A stretch of DNA of 64,000 nucleotides from Scytalidium lignicola (Eukaryota > Ascomycota > Leotiomycetes), in the NCBI GenBank assembly GCA_002812745.2, contig NCSJ02000164.1:28678-92677 (forward strand), written 5' to 3'. The position numbers and the translations under genes were made by a program. Positions within the stretch are counted from its first letter, which is position 1. Each line of letters begins with the position of its first letter. Shown piece after piece: positions 22,583-34,226 of this stretch. The notes below the pieces were generated by a model. It was not told the origin of the DNA and made no database searches. It saw nothing but the letters and a program-made list of their open reading frames with translations.

Positions 22583-24767
22583 ATGACCGATATAATGTCG
22601 CTGAATTACAATGGTCGAAGCACATCAGAGACCGATAAAACCCTTTTGGCAAAGAGTTTCTGCAATTCACACCTTGCTAACAACGCTTCGTATAACACTT
22701 CAAAAGGAAATGGTACCTCAGCTGCTGCAGGATGTAATGTTCCTAACATTTCGGTGCTTTTCATCTGCTATAGTTTCTTGAATGCTCAAAGTCTACCATC
22801 TCTCGAGCCCCAGGAGGCTGCTTTTCTTGAAGCGAGAGGATGTTTACATGTCCCTAGTGGACAAGTTCTAGATACCTTTGTCCGCCACTATTTTTTGTAT
22901 GTCCATCCAAGTCTGCCTCTGATCGATGAAGCAGAGTTCTGGAAGATATACCGTGGTGAAGACTCATCCCGTTGCATCCCTCTCCTACTCTTTAAAGCAA
23001 TGTTATTTGCTGCAGCCTGCGTATGTTTCGGTTTCTGCAATGGAAATTTGCTTTACTGAATTAAGAACTAGTTTGTACCCTTCGATGTGATCCGGCAGTG
23101 TGGATTTCAATCTTGCATATCAGCTCGTAACTCTTTTCATCGCTCAGCCGAGGTTACTTCCTCTCTGTAGACAGTAATGAGTGCTTCTGCTAATAATTGG
23201 TCTGTAGCTTCTATATGATTTTAAGATAGAACGGGATAATTTTGTCATTGCACAAGCAGCACTGCTACTTTCGTACCACAGTTCAAGCTCGGATCAACTG
23301 TCAAACACAACATGGTTAACCGTTGCCATCCAAAATGCACGATTTGAAAATGCCCATCAATACGATTACAACCCAATTACCACCACCATCAGGCGGAAGA
23401 AGTCTGATTTAAAGAGGTTGTGGTGGTGCTGTTGCTTGCGGGACCGCAACTTAGCAATAAGCCTTCGACGTCCCTTGCAAATCACGACAGATAATTTCAA
23501 CTTTAACCAAGGATGCTTAACAACAGTGGATCTTGAGGGAGAAATATATCATTCCAGCGTGTATAGTCCTGATATTAAGACTGACCTGTCTAAAATAGTT
23601 GTAAGCCACTGCCAGTTAGCTGTTGCAGTCACAAAGCTTGTTGTGACTGTTTATCCGGCAAAGGGATTTGATCACTCCAAACTTCGCACTAAGGATGAAT
23701 TAATAGAGCGACTTCATATATTAGACGATGCTAGATCATTACTTGATCAATGGAAGAGAAGTTCGGTCATTTCTTCCGATTTCTTGCCAGGGAACGTACA
23801 CACCTCAGTATTACTCAACACTATCATGATTTCACTCCACTACTAGTAAGTCCTTCTGATATTCTTACTTCATAAGCATTCAATTTAATATAAAGTAAAG
23901 TTCGGCGCGGATAGCTCTATGTCAACAAATTGGCCTCCTATTAAAGATGTGCACACATGACATCGGGGATACGAAACGCTTGGAATATTGTAAGAATGAA
24001 CTTGCCGATGCCGTGAACAAAATCACAGAGACAGTAAAGCGACTGAACACTAGCGGCTCAGCAAAGTACCTTCCGATAAACGGGTAACAGTCCTAATCCA
24101 TAGGTATATATTTATATATCGGTATACTAATATTACTCACAGGGTAGCGTACACTATGTTGCCACAGATCCTAATAAGCCTCAATGTGCGGTTATCATCA
24201 ACGTCGACAGACAGGGAGAAACACGAGCACACCCTCAATGACTTTGTTCAGGTGTCTCGGCTGTACCAAATTCGTTATGATACTACACACGTGGAAAGCT
24301 GCATCAAAGCAGTGCTCAAGCTATTCGAACGCAAACAGCTGGATGATAATAATTTATCAAATGGTACAACCGCAACTCGACGAGTAACTCAAGGTGGATC
24401 ATTTTGCGATATATTCATTAACCAGATGGGAACGTATCTGTATCTGTCCACACTTTTAGACCATGCACTTTCGAAAGGGAAAAATGCAGAGAAAGAGGAC
24501 CTCCTACTTGACACTCATATGCTTGTTTTAGATATCATTTCAATTCCGTCGAGAAACCATTTGTCTGGTACAGAGACGCAACAGATATTCGGATCCATGT
24601 TGACCTTACCAAGCCAAGGGATTTCGACATATTCAGGCGAGTATTCAGATATAGAATGGTCAGATAGCTCGAATAGGGTAGACATGATCTGGGACCAACT
24701 GGGCGGTGCCGAGATGCCGACTCTCAGTGACCATATCCTGGAATATCTACCATTTTTTGGTGAATAA
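22583..24767 (+). CDS. CTF1/Far-type fungal transcription factor domain protein lacking a visible zinc cluster
   Basis: Multi-exon protein carrying the fungal-specific transcription factor domain in the form seen in cutinase transcription factor 1 / Far regulators: HVPSGQVLDTFVRHYFLYVH-PSLPLIDEAEFW, then LLLFKAMLFAAA, LLSYHSSSS and LKRLWWCCCLRDR. Introns 23021-23071 and 23153-23207 restore the domain; others lie near 23847-23895 and 24085-24140. The first in-frame ATG is at 22583. No C-x2-C-x6-C zinc cluster is found between the bZIP gene and this domain, so the protein may lack DNA-binding ability, dimerise with another regulator, or have lost its 5' exon. The C-terminus ends EYLPFFGE. Its relatives control lipid catabolism, in keeping with the neighbouring acyl-CoA ligase. 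Confidence 0.8.
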
Positions 24768-25138
24768 TGCTGCCCTGAATTTAATAATCGACCTTTTTTA
24801 TTATTGTGAAACAATATATTATTTAATTGATACATTCCAAAGTACTTCAGACTTATGTTCCTTGAGAGTTAATAAAGACCAATAGGAAATGAAGAGGTAT
24901 ACCCGACTACCTCGGTCATAGTTCAAATTTCCAGTCACGCTGTTCTGACTAATAATTTAAAGTGAGGAGAAGTTGCATCTTTCTAACTAATTTCGGTTTA
25001 AACCTATCACATAACGACAAATGTAAAAATATTAATTCGAATAGGTTATTATTATTACCTTATTGTTTAAATAGCTAAACGCTATCTTGCTCATTCAGTT
25101 CGGTACTTCGCAAGCCCTGCCTTACTTGAATTTAAGTC
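24768..25138. promoter_or_regulatory. Upstream region of acyl-CoA ligase 1
   Basis: 371 bp, AT-rich. One CCTCGG hexamer lies at 24910-24915, about 225 bp before the ligase start. A single copy is near the chance level, so regulation through it is speculative. Confidence 0.35.
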
Positions 25139-27228
25139 ATGATTTTCACTACGCCGTCCTGGGTACCGAAGCTACCGGATATACCAGACAATGTTTCTAT
25201 CCCAGACTTCATGTTTGATGAGAAATATGGGCGGCATGCGCTACTACACTCTAAGCACCCGTTTGTATGTGGCCTTACTGGGAGGAGTTACTCCCCCAAC
25301 GAAACGTTAAAGCGCATTGAACTTCTGGCGAGGGCGCTGAAGGAAGAGTTAGGATGGAATTCTGGTGAGGGCAGTGAGTGGGAAAAGGTGCTAGCAGTCT
25401 TTAGCATGAATTCTGTAGGACTTCCCCCCAAAAGTCTAGTGTTCTACTTCTGAACGCAATTATTCACAATAGATCGATACAATTACAGTTGTGTCCTCAG
25501 TACATCGCCTAGATGGCATTGTAACTATGGCGAATGCAGCATATGGCGTTCGAGAACTGGCTCATCAACTGGACTCATCCCGTGCAAAATGCATCGTCAC
25601 GTGTGGATCACTTCTGCAGACGGCTATACAGGCGGCCAACCAAGTCGGAATACCGAAGACTCGAATATATTTACTAGATGTACCAGGCCAAACCACGGAT
25701 AAAAAGTGGCCAACCCAGGAATTCAAGACCATTGACCAATTGATCGCGTTAGGGAATAGATTGCGTCCAATACAGAGGATTACATGGACCAAAGGACAAG
25801 GAGCAAAGCAATGTGCGTTTCTCTGCTATTCTAGCGGGACTTCCGGATTGCCTGTAAGTGTTTATCAATAGATTGACGATATTCTAATGTGGTCATGCTC
25901 ACGGATATCTTTCTCCTTAGAAAGGAGTAATGATATCCCATCGTAATGTGATGGCCAATGTTGTACAAATCACAGTATTTGAGAGCAAGTATAGGAATTC
26001 TCTAGCAGTGAATGGTAAATGGACTGAGGTAGGTTTGGGGCTACTACCTCAAAGTCATATTTACGGCCTGGTAGTCATATCCTACACTAGTATTTTTAGA
26101 GGAGACAGTATTGTTGTGATGCCTAAATTCGAAATGCGATCATTCCTAGATGCTATTCAGAAGTTTCACATTAACGTCCTATACCTAGTGAGCTAACCCC
26201 AATTATCCTCTTTAAACTACAATTAAATATACTGTGACCGCTAAACAGCCTTTAATAGGTTCCTCCCATCATTATCGAAATGATAAAGAACAAGAAACTG
26301 CTTGATCGATGGGACTTAAGCAGTGTCTACGCAATTTTTACCGGAGCAGCACCACTAGGAGCAGAGACAGCAAGTGCTCTTCAAAAGCAGTATCCTTCAT
26401 GGAAAATTAGACAAGGCTATGGTTCGTTTACGATTCCATGAAGAGCCAAAGTAGTAAATTCTAACGTCCTTGGTTGCATTTTCTTAGGCCTCACTGAGAC
26501 ATGTACAGTTGTCTGCTCTACATCTGCCCACGACATATGGCTTGGCTCTTCGGGCTCATTCCTACCTGGATATACGGCACGTCTTATATCTGCTGATGGT
26601 ATCGAGATAACAAGTTACGAGCAACCTGGAGAGCTTGTTGTCAATTCGCCCACCGTCACCTTGGGATACCTTAATAATGAGAATGCAACTAAAGAGGCAT
26701 TCATAGAAGATAAGGATGGCAATCAATGGTTACGAACAGGGGATGAGGCTCTTATCAGGAAGGCTCCAAGCGGAAATGATCATGTATTCATTGTCGATCG
26801 AATCAAAGAACTAATCAAAGTTAAGGTTAGTGCGACTTCAATTCCCCTAGAAAAGAGTATTCTAGCATATAAGTCGAGTCCTAATTCAAGACCAGGGCAT
26901 GCAAGTGGCCCCAGCAGAGCTGGAGGCACACCTTCTGACACATCCAGCGGTGGCTGATGTAGCTGTCATCCCAGTTCGAAACGACCGCGCAGGCGAACTC
27001 CCCAAGGCAATTGTAGTGAAATCAGCAGACTTCATCTCAGGAGATGATAAATCATTAGCTCTAGATATCCAAGATCATGTCAAGTCTCATAAAGCTAAAC
27101 ACAAGTGGCTTCAAGGAGGTGTTGAGTTTATTGATGCAATCCCAAAAAGCCCTAGTGGGAAGATCTTGCGTAGACAACTTCGAGATCGAGAGAATAAACG
27201 AAAGAGAATCGCAAAGCCTAATATATAG
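25139..27228 (+). CDS. Acyl-CoA ligase / AMP-binding enzyme 1
   Basis: Adenylate-forming ligase making acyl-AMP and then an acyl-CoA from a carboxylic acid, ATP and CoA. Six exons (25139-25433, 25489-25853, 25921-26187, 26259-26421, 26488-26825, 26896-27228) splice to 586 residues. Motifs: P-loop YSSGTSGLPKGVMISH (rebuilt over an intron), GYGLTE, WLRTGDEA, DRIKELIKVKGMQVAP and the catalytic Lys in PKSPSGKILRR. It resembles fungal 4-coumarate-CoA-ligase-like proteins, which often act on fatty, terpenoid or arylpropanoid acids. The C-terminus KPNI is not a PTS1. Its place just before the ThDP lyase gene, same strand, fits activation of an acid for alpha-oxidation. Confidence 0.93.
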
Positions 27229-27694
27229 ATGATTTGAAATAGGATTCATCTTTGAGGGTCTTGTAACTACCATTCTTGTGAGCAATGAAGTTGGAGCTCA
27301 GTTTACAGGAGCTCTTAATAAAGTAAAATAAGAACAATTAACAAATCTTACTATTAAACTATCATGCAAGTCAATTAATATTTATTATAACACTTTCTAT
27401 GTTCAGTATCAGTAGGGTTAATATTCTTATTTTTTGCTTATAACTACTTTATGTTTTAATGCTTTAATAGGTACTAAAATTGGGATTATGAAACTACAAA
27501 TGACTACAAAAATGCTGACAAAGCTACCATCTTGAGTAATTGCTCTTGGTCAGTATAGTCTGACTACAACTGGCGGAAAATTCAGTGGTCCTCTAAGCTA
27601 GGGATTACGAATAACAGTTTATAAGATTAGAAAAAGGATCTCAAAGGAGGAGGGGCTATTTTCCTAATTATTTAATGAACTAACTGTATACACA
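27229..27694. other. Spacer between ligase 1 and ThDP enzyme
   Basis: 466 bp, AT-rich, no gene supported. The last 60 bp before the ThDP start include a purine-rich AAAGGAGGAGGGG stretch of unknown meaning. Confidence 0.4.
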
Positions 27695-29716
27695 ATGTCA
27701 CCATTAATCCTTCAGCAACACAATCATCGTGAACTCTGTGGTGGCGATCTCCTAGCACAATGCCTTCGATCTCTCGGCGTTGAAGTCGCTTTTGGAATTC
27801 ACGGGGGACATCTGGATGCTTTTCTTGTTGGATGCACCGAGGCCAATATTCGTTTAATAGATACACGCCATGAAACCGTAGCAGTTCAGGCAGCAGAAGG
27901 ATATGCGAGAGTGAGCGGGAAGGTTGGTGTGGCATTTGTAACAGCGAATAGCGGGTACATTTCAACTCCTTCACCAAATCATAACCTTCTAATAGAGAAG
28001 CTAATTATCTTCACTATTGTCCAGATTCGGAAACAGTCTACCTGGCCTAGCAACTGCCCTTGCCGATCGAAGCCCGATATTTGTCGTGACAAGCTCACCA
28101 CCACTAAGGGATGGGGAGACAAATTGTCTCCAGGGGTTTTTGGACCAAGTGGTTATTGCCAAACCCCTCACCAAGTTTGCCCATCGAGTAGTTCAAGTCG
28201 AAGAAATCCCTCGATTAGTAGCCCATGCCTTCCATGTTGCCATTTCAGGAGCTCCAGGTAAGTATTTAAATAACTTTTCATTAATAACCACCAGATTACT
28301 TAGTCTCTATAGGCCCCGTACTGATCGATTTCCCCATTGATATTCTTTTTCGACCAGTGCAACGGGATCAAATCTCTTGGGGCTCAATCACGAAGCCACT
28401 ACCATTTGCTCCTGCCCCGAACAGAAACGCAGTCACACAGGCAGTAACTCTTTGGAAGGATGCACAACGACCAGTCATAATTGTTGGTTCAGGTGGCCGA
28501 GCCACAGAGGTCGGATTTCCAGTACTTTGTAATGGACATATCCATCTGCTAACAGAGGACATAGGCGACAAAGGAACTTCAGAAACTGGTCGAGACCACT
28601 CAGACACCAGTCTTCCACAGTCAGAAAGGACTTGGCACTTTCCCTAGTAGTCATCCTCTCGATGCTGGTTTGGCAGTGAATCTGTCAAAGTTACCGCTAC
28701 ACAACAAACCGCAGCCCGACTTGGTTATTTTGCTAGCAGCTAGGACGGGAATGTTTCTAGCTGGTCGGAGTGGACTTATTCTCCCCTCCAACAGTTGTAG
28801 GTATATCCAAGTGGATACTGATGGAGCCGAAATAGGGAGACAAATTCCAGTAGATGTGGGGATTGTCTCCGATGTAACGCAGGCTCTTGTCATATTAAAT
28901 GAAGAGGTTGAGAAATGTCCATTTGAAGCACCCAAAGAGTGGAGCGTTGCGATACCAAAGCTCAAAGCAGAATTAGACCCTCATGAGAATGACCAGCAAC
29001 TAATTGATGATCGACTTCACCCATACTTCGCAACTAAGAAGCTTCTAAGTTCCTTGCAGCCAGGATCGATCGTCTCTATTGATGGCGGCGAATGTGGAAG
29101 CTGGACTACGGACCTAATTGAGGTTGCTCGACCATTTCAATCATTCTTTGCGGCGGGATATCTTGGAATGCTGGGAAGTGGCTACGGATACTCTCTTGGT
29201 GCAGCAGTAGCAGATCCTACACGACAAGTGATCAACATCCAGGGCGATGGATCTGCTGGATTTCACATTGCAGAGTTGGACACTTATGCGCGACACCAGC
29301 TTAACATTCTCACTGTCGTGTATAATAATGAAGTGTGGGGGATGTCACAACATGGCCAGGACCTCGTATACGGCGAACAGACCACGGCTCGACCAGTGAG
29401 TAGCTTAAGTCCTAGAGCGGCATATCATGCAGTCGCAGAGGGTTTCGGTGTTACAGCAGCCAGAGTGGAAGGTTTGAAGGAACTTGAAGGAACCGTAAAA
29501 CGGTTGAGTGAAGTCCAAGGACCAGCATTGCTCGAACTAATAGTTTCTGATAAACCAATCCACCCTGGCACTATCGACATGGTTAATGCAACTAACGACC
29601 CGAATTGGATTGTAGTGCCTTACTATGACAATATTCCGAGACCGTTTTATAAAACAGCTAAGGATCATGTTGTAAATGAGAATGAGAATGGGAATGGGAA
29701 TGGGAATGGTTTATAA
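27695..29716 (+). CDS. ThDP-dependent lyase/carboligase, benzaldehyde-lyase-like
   Basis: Thiamine-diphosphate enzyme of the decarboxylase/acetolactate-synthase superfamily. Four exons (27695-27954, 28025-28257, 28313-28509, 28574-29716) splice in frame to 610 residues. FGIHGGHLDAF and DTRHETVAVQ place H39 and E60 where benzaldehyde lyase has His29 and the cofactor-activating Glu50; ETNCLQG matches its Gln113 region. The C-terminal cofactor motif is GDGSAGFHIAELD...YNN. Benzaldehyde lyase splits or joins 2-hydroxyketones; the related 2-hydroxyacyl-CoA lyase splits 2-hydroxyacyl-CoA to an aldehyde and formyl-CoA. Next to PhyH, ligase and ALDH genes, the lyase role is attractive but inferred. 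The tail is an Asn/Glu/Gly repeat (NENENGNGNGNGL) with no PTS1. Confidence 0.9.
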
Positions 29717-31109
29717 TATTCTGGAGAACCTTCACTGGGCTAAGGTAGCACTGCATGAACGAGATTTTATAAACTGGTTATATAACTTATAAGCATAAAT
29801 GAGATTTTTGAATCAAGGTTTTTAAGCAAAACTTTTACAGAACTTGGCGCTTGAAATAAGGTAGAACGTAGAGGACAAAGAAGAAGAAAAATATAAGGAG
29901 ACACTTCTTATGAGAGCGGAGACGGACAGGCAGTAAAGATATAGCCTAGAGAGTTCTGTCTACGAAATATAAACGCCTCCCAAGATAATCCGGTTTGTCA
30001 CTGCATTATAAGACAAACAGCTTACAGCGATATTAAATTGATTATTCCATCTAACCTGAAGTATCCACCTTGTAGTTCCAAGTAGTGTATATATATACGT
30101 GTGTGTGTATAAGTAGCAAATTAATTAACAGCCTACTAAACAGCCTACTAAACAGAAACAGCACTTCAGTCTCTCAACCACTTGCCTTTTAAAATTGATG
30201 TCAACACGGCTTGATCCATCTACTATCAACTTACGCACTGGAACAAGTAACTCTTGCACTTCTCAAGACAGGCGCGAACATCCTGTATATAATTCTTCCA
30301 CATTAGACCTCCAAGGAAACGTGCCAGTTTTAGCAAATACTCATTTATTCTGGCTAGATCAAAAGATTTTGCTCTATGCTGAAGGGTTTCTAGTGGTATC
30401 CAGTAACTAATCCCAAGTAGAACAAGCCTAAGACTGTAGTATCAAACTCTGCACAATACTAAATATGCTCAGCGGTGGCATCGGCTAAAAATTCCCTATG
30501 ATCAGAGTCCTAGTATGCAATCACGAGCTCCTCGTCATCAGTCATGATGTTCGAGATCTGGTTTTGTTGGTCTGGTCTGCTATGAGAAAATCCGGTCAAG
30601 AACGGTGAATTCATAAATCTCGCACTAGCGGCATCTTTAGTGAAAAAGATGATGTTATACGATGAAATACTTTTGTGGAACCACCCAATCTTATGGAATT
30701 CGAATATTGCATCGGAAAGTTGCCTTGCAAGATGAAAACGATCTTGGCGGCCTGCCTATACCTGCCACAGGTACCTATGTGTGTAACCACGCCGTTAGTG
30801 TTTTTGATATTGCAAAGCATCTCTGCTTGATAGCGGCCTGGGAATTTGATCTCCGGGTGACCGCTGAAGCATGAGAAGTTTCCGAGCTTTGAAAACTCCA
30901 TCCTCTCAGCATCTTATGGATCATCTAATTCAAATTGCTGATATCCACCTTTGTTTATGTTATTCTACTATTATTATTAATAATACTACAGTAATGGTTA
31001 GACAAGTAATAACGATTTGGAGCTAGCGTTAGAGAGCCTGGGCCAGATATCGATCGGCATGCACATCCCACGTGGTTGCATAACGGTTTTCTCATCATCC
31101 TTATCCTCC
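29717..31109. other. Gene-free 1.4-kb region with small tandem repeats
   Basis: No supported gene. A TA/TG microsatellite sits near 30087-30112 and a tandem CAGCCTACTAAA duplication near 30129-30153. Weak ORFs on both strands at 30600-30900 show no recognisable domain. The region separates the ThDP lyase from a convergently oriented regulator gene. Confidence 0.4.
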
Positions 31110-33623
31110 CTAAGCAGTGACATTATTCATAATACTCCAAGACCCAATTGTATGCAGTGCATCACAATCCTCCATTGCTAAAAGGAAGTCTTCCCCTGAC
31201 GGATCCCCTAATTTATCTTCTATTGGAAGAAGCGGCAACATCTTGCCCTCGAGATTCAACGGGGGACTATCGCCATCACTCGGAAGATTGAAGCTCAGCA
31301 TTGAACTGTTTGTATTCCTTCTGGCCCTTATACTTGACTTAGGATACGGCAACTTGCATCTTCTCATCAGATACTTAATCTGCTTGAGTACCGTGCGAGC
31401 CACGATGTACGAATTCTCCAGTTCCTCCAGGGCCTGGAGACACTTGTCAACGCACTCTAAATAATCCGGGTTTGAGAGAGAGGTATTATCAGCCTGCGCT
31501 GCCACGAGCACCACGGCTACCATAGTGATGTTGTAGAGGGCGGTTCCAAGCATGGTACACGCGTTTCCGCTATATTTTCTGTACTCGTCGAGTATGTGGA
31601 CAGCGCGAGTGGCTTGGGTGATACAGATGTCGCGTGAGCGGAGAGATTCGGGTGATGCTTTGGTGATATCAGTGCCAAAACGAGCTGTTGCGCGATGGAG
31701 GAGGATCATGGTGCAGCAGTATTGAAGACTGACGGGAATTAGTTTAAGAATATGGTCAGGTGAGTAGATGCTGTTAAACCTACTGTAACATGGAAATAGA
31801 TGGACGGCAATCAGGGGTGTACATTAACTGTGGGTTGAGCTGAATCTCCCAGTTAAGTAACTGCTTATTGAGCATTTCAAGACGACCAAGTGTACATTGA
31901 TTGGCATTGCTATGATGGTCAATATCTCACCTCAATACCGGTAATCATGGGAGTGTATGCTTACAGTGCATCAGAAATGTGTCCAACGATATCAAGTAAG
32001 CTTGTCCATGCTGCGAGCATCAGGATATCCCAAGATGGGTTCTTGCTGCCTGCTCCTGGCCATGAGACCGTAACGTCCTCCATCTTTACGGAGCACGGCC
32101 TTCCCAGGTACAATGACCACATCCTAGTAGCTTTTGTCAGTGATACAATGATACAGAAACGTCCTGGAAAGTTACCTGTCCAATGTGAAGCAGCCCCAGA
32201 ATACCACTTCGCGAACTTCAAGATCTAGCTTTGATAGATGACATGATCCAAGGTCTTCATTGCTTTGATGTAACCCAAGTTCGAACATCAGACGAATGGC
32301 CAGACCTTTCTTTTGTTAGCTCCGTTATTAATAAGGGAACGACGTAAAGCTTGCTTGCTCACCAGATTCCATCCAGCCCTTGGTATCAGCGGATCTCGTG
32401 CAGTGAATAACACTCAGGAGTTGCAGACTCTGGATTGTTGTGATCCCAGGATTAATATCTATTTCTTCTTGAGTCAAATCCATAGCCCGCTTCAGTAGAT
32501 ATGGTGTATCGGTATCCGTGCTGTCCTCTTTGTTAAAAGCAAGGATGCGAATATTCTCATTCTCGGAGATCCTAGCAGCAGATGCGAATATGGAATATAG
32601 CAATGCTTTACTGTAGTATTTGCACTGACCTGTCTGCATGTCGTGGAGAAAGGCCTCTCGATGGACGACTTGAAGAACAGTGTGCTGGTACTTCCAGTAC
32701 CTTTCTAGCAAAGCCTCCTGGAGGAGTGGAGGTATGTCATTGTGAACTAAGCTGTCGTTTTTAGTTGTGAACTCTCCCCATTGCACAAAAGAAGACGAGG
32801 TACTTTCAGCGGTATGTAGACTAGACGTGGTACCAAAGAAGCGTAGCTGACCAGTTTCATCACTCTGAAGTTGTGATGGTCTGGCGCAAAGTCTGGTTAT
32901 CAGATTCTGCGGCATATCTGCACTAGATGTTAAATCTGCAGATTTATTTATGGATAAATTCGGTGTGATTTCTTGGACGGTGTTTGATGTCTTTGATGTC
33001 TCAGGGATGGTACAATGAGCTTTTCTTGGTGCTTGAGCTGCTTGTATCGCCCGCGAAGCCTCCTCTTTTGATTTCTTCAGCTGTCGTTCTAACGTCGAGA
33101 TCTTTGACTCGAGCTCCCGGATATATGTTTTGGATGAAGGCCTTCGTAATTTGTCAGAACTGCTTCAGAAAATGTTAATCTTGCGCGTATATCACCTTCT
33201 TCTCTCGTCGCCATCGGGTATTATACATCTGAGCTTGAACTTTGTACATCGCCGACAATTTGAACTGTTATTTTCTCGCTGGCACTGACGGATATCGGTT
33301 AGTGAAGCTTCAATGATGCTCATTGGGTTGCAACAAATGCTCACCTTGATCTTCTTTGCCCGACAATTGAGGCATGCCAGCCATTGCTTGGGCTCTGCAT
33401 TCTCCAATCCTCTCTTCGTGACCTCTGCACTGTCCTCCCATGCCTGGCTTTTCCACGAATGTGAAGATGGTGATCGCGGAGAGCTGATCCAATCCATGCT
33501 CTTATCGCCCTCGAGATCGTCCGGCCAAAGCGAGAACGGGGGGAGCTGATTAACGTCGAATTCTGGCATCGTTCCCACATCCATGATGTGGGTAGAGGGG
33601 GTCGACATATCTGTTATTCGCAT
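31110..33623 (-). CDS. Zn2Cys6 transcription factor A
   Basis: GAL4-type nuclear regulator, multi-exon. The zinc cluster CLNCRAKKIK / CQRENNSSNCRRCTKF is split by an intron (about 33295-33345), common in this family; the linker SKTYIRELESKISTLERQL is a likely coiled-coil dimerisation helix. The middle homology region follows with ERYWKYQHTVLQVVHREAF, FASAARISENENIRIL and LWSLYLGRPCSVKMEDVTV. The C-terminal exon (31110-31709) ends SIMNNVTA. Introns near 33185, 32330, 32120, 31960 and 31740 are apparent but not all exactly placed. The start is the ATG at 33621-33623, preceding an acidic Pro/Ser-rich leader. It lies between the ThDP gene and BVMO 2, so it is a second candidate regulator of block 1. 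Confidence 0.87.
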
Positions 33624-34226
33624 TACTGGGTGGTATTATGTCAGTACAAGGAGCAAAATTGCACAAAAGGAGAAAAGAAGGACATTGGCAACATGAGCGG
33701 GAGTTGACGGGGATATGTAATTTGCAGGTGTGATTCAAGCTTCCCCAGACTCCAGACCCCAGACTCCGGATCCCACGCATCTTCCCCAGACAATGCAAAT
33801 TGCGAATCCATCAACCTGCTTCTGACAGGCTCCCTTGGGCCGGATCCCCTCCTTTCACAAGCTCAGCCCCTCGCCTGTGGAACGCCTCTACATCAACGAA
33901 ATAGCCACTAACCACCAGCTCGGAGAACGAACGCCGGCTTCACTCTCTTAGCTCCTCAGGAAGGTCAAGAATGCAAATAAAGGCATCGGCTTCTCCCAGG
34001 ATATTATTTTATTACTTGAAGTCTGGATTTAGATGGCTTCACTGTTGTGTTTCAATGAAAATGAAAATTATTTAAAGACTTAGTCTGTACTGTACTGTAC
34101 AGTACAGCAAAGTCCACGCGCAGTAGGAATAGAAAAATGGACATCCGTAGTTAAGGCTATTCTGTTATCAATGATCTCCCAAATGACATCAAAAGCACTA
34201 TTTGTAGAGTGTTGATAAGTTCTAAA
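33624..34226. other. Spacer between Zn2Cys6 regulator and BVMO 2
   Basis: About 600 bp containing the regulator's upstream region. A small direct repeat of TACTGTACTG with its complement near 34088-34105 is visible. No gene supported. Confidence 0.4.

Noticed and set aside
24910..24915. CCTCGG upstream of ligase 1 as proof that block 1 is in the same regulon
   Set aside because: Single hexamers occur at about chance frequency in the rest of the window; the right block has two or three per upstream region.
30600..30901. Overlapping ORFs on both strands in the ThDP-regulator spacer
   Set aside because: No recognisable domain, short, and coding-like features are absent on either strand.
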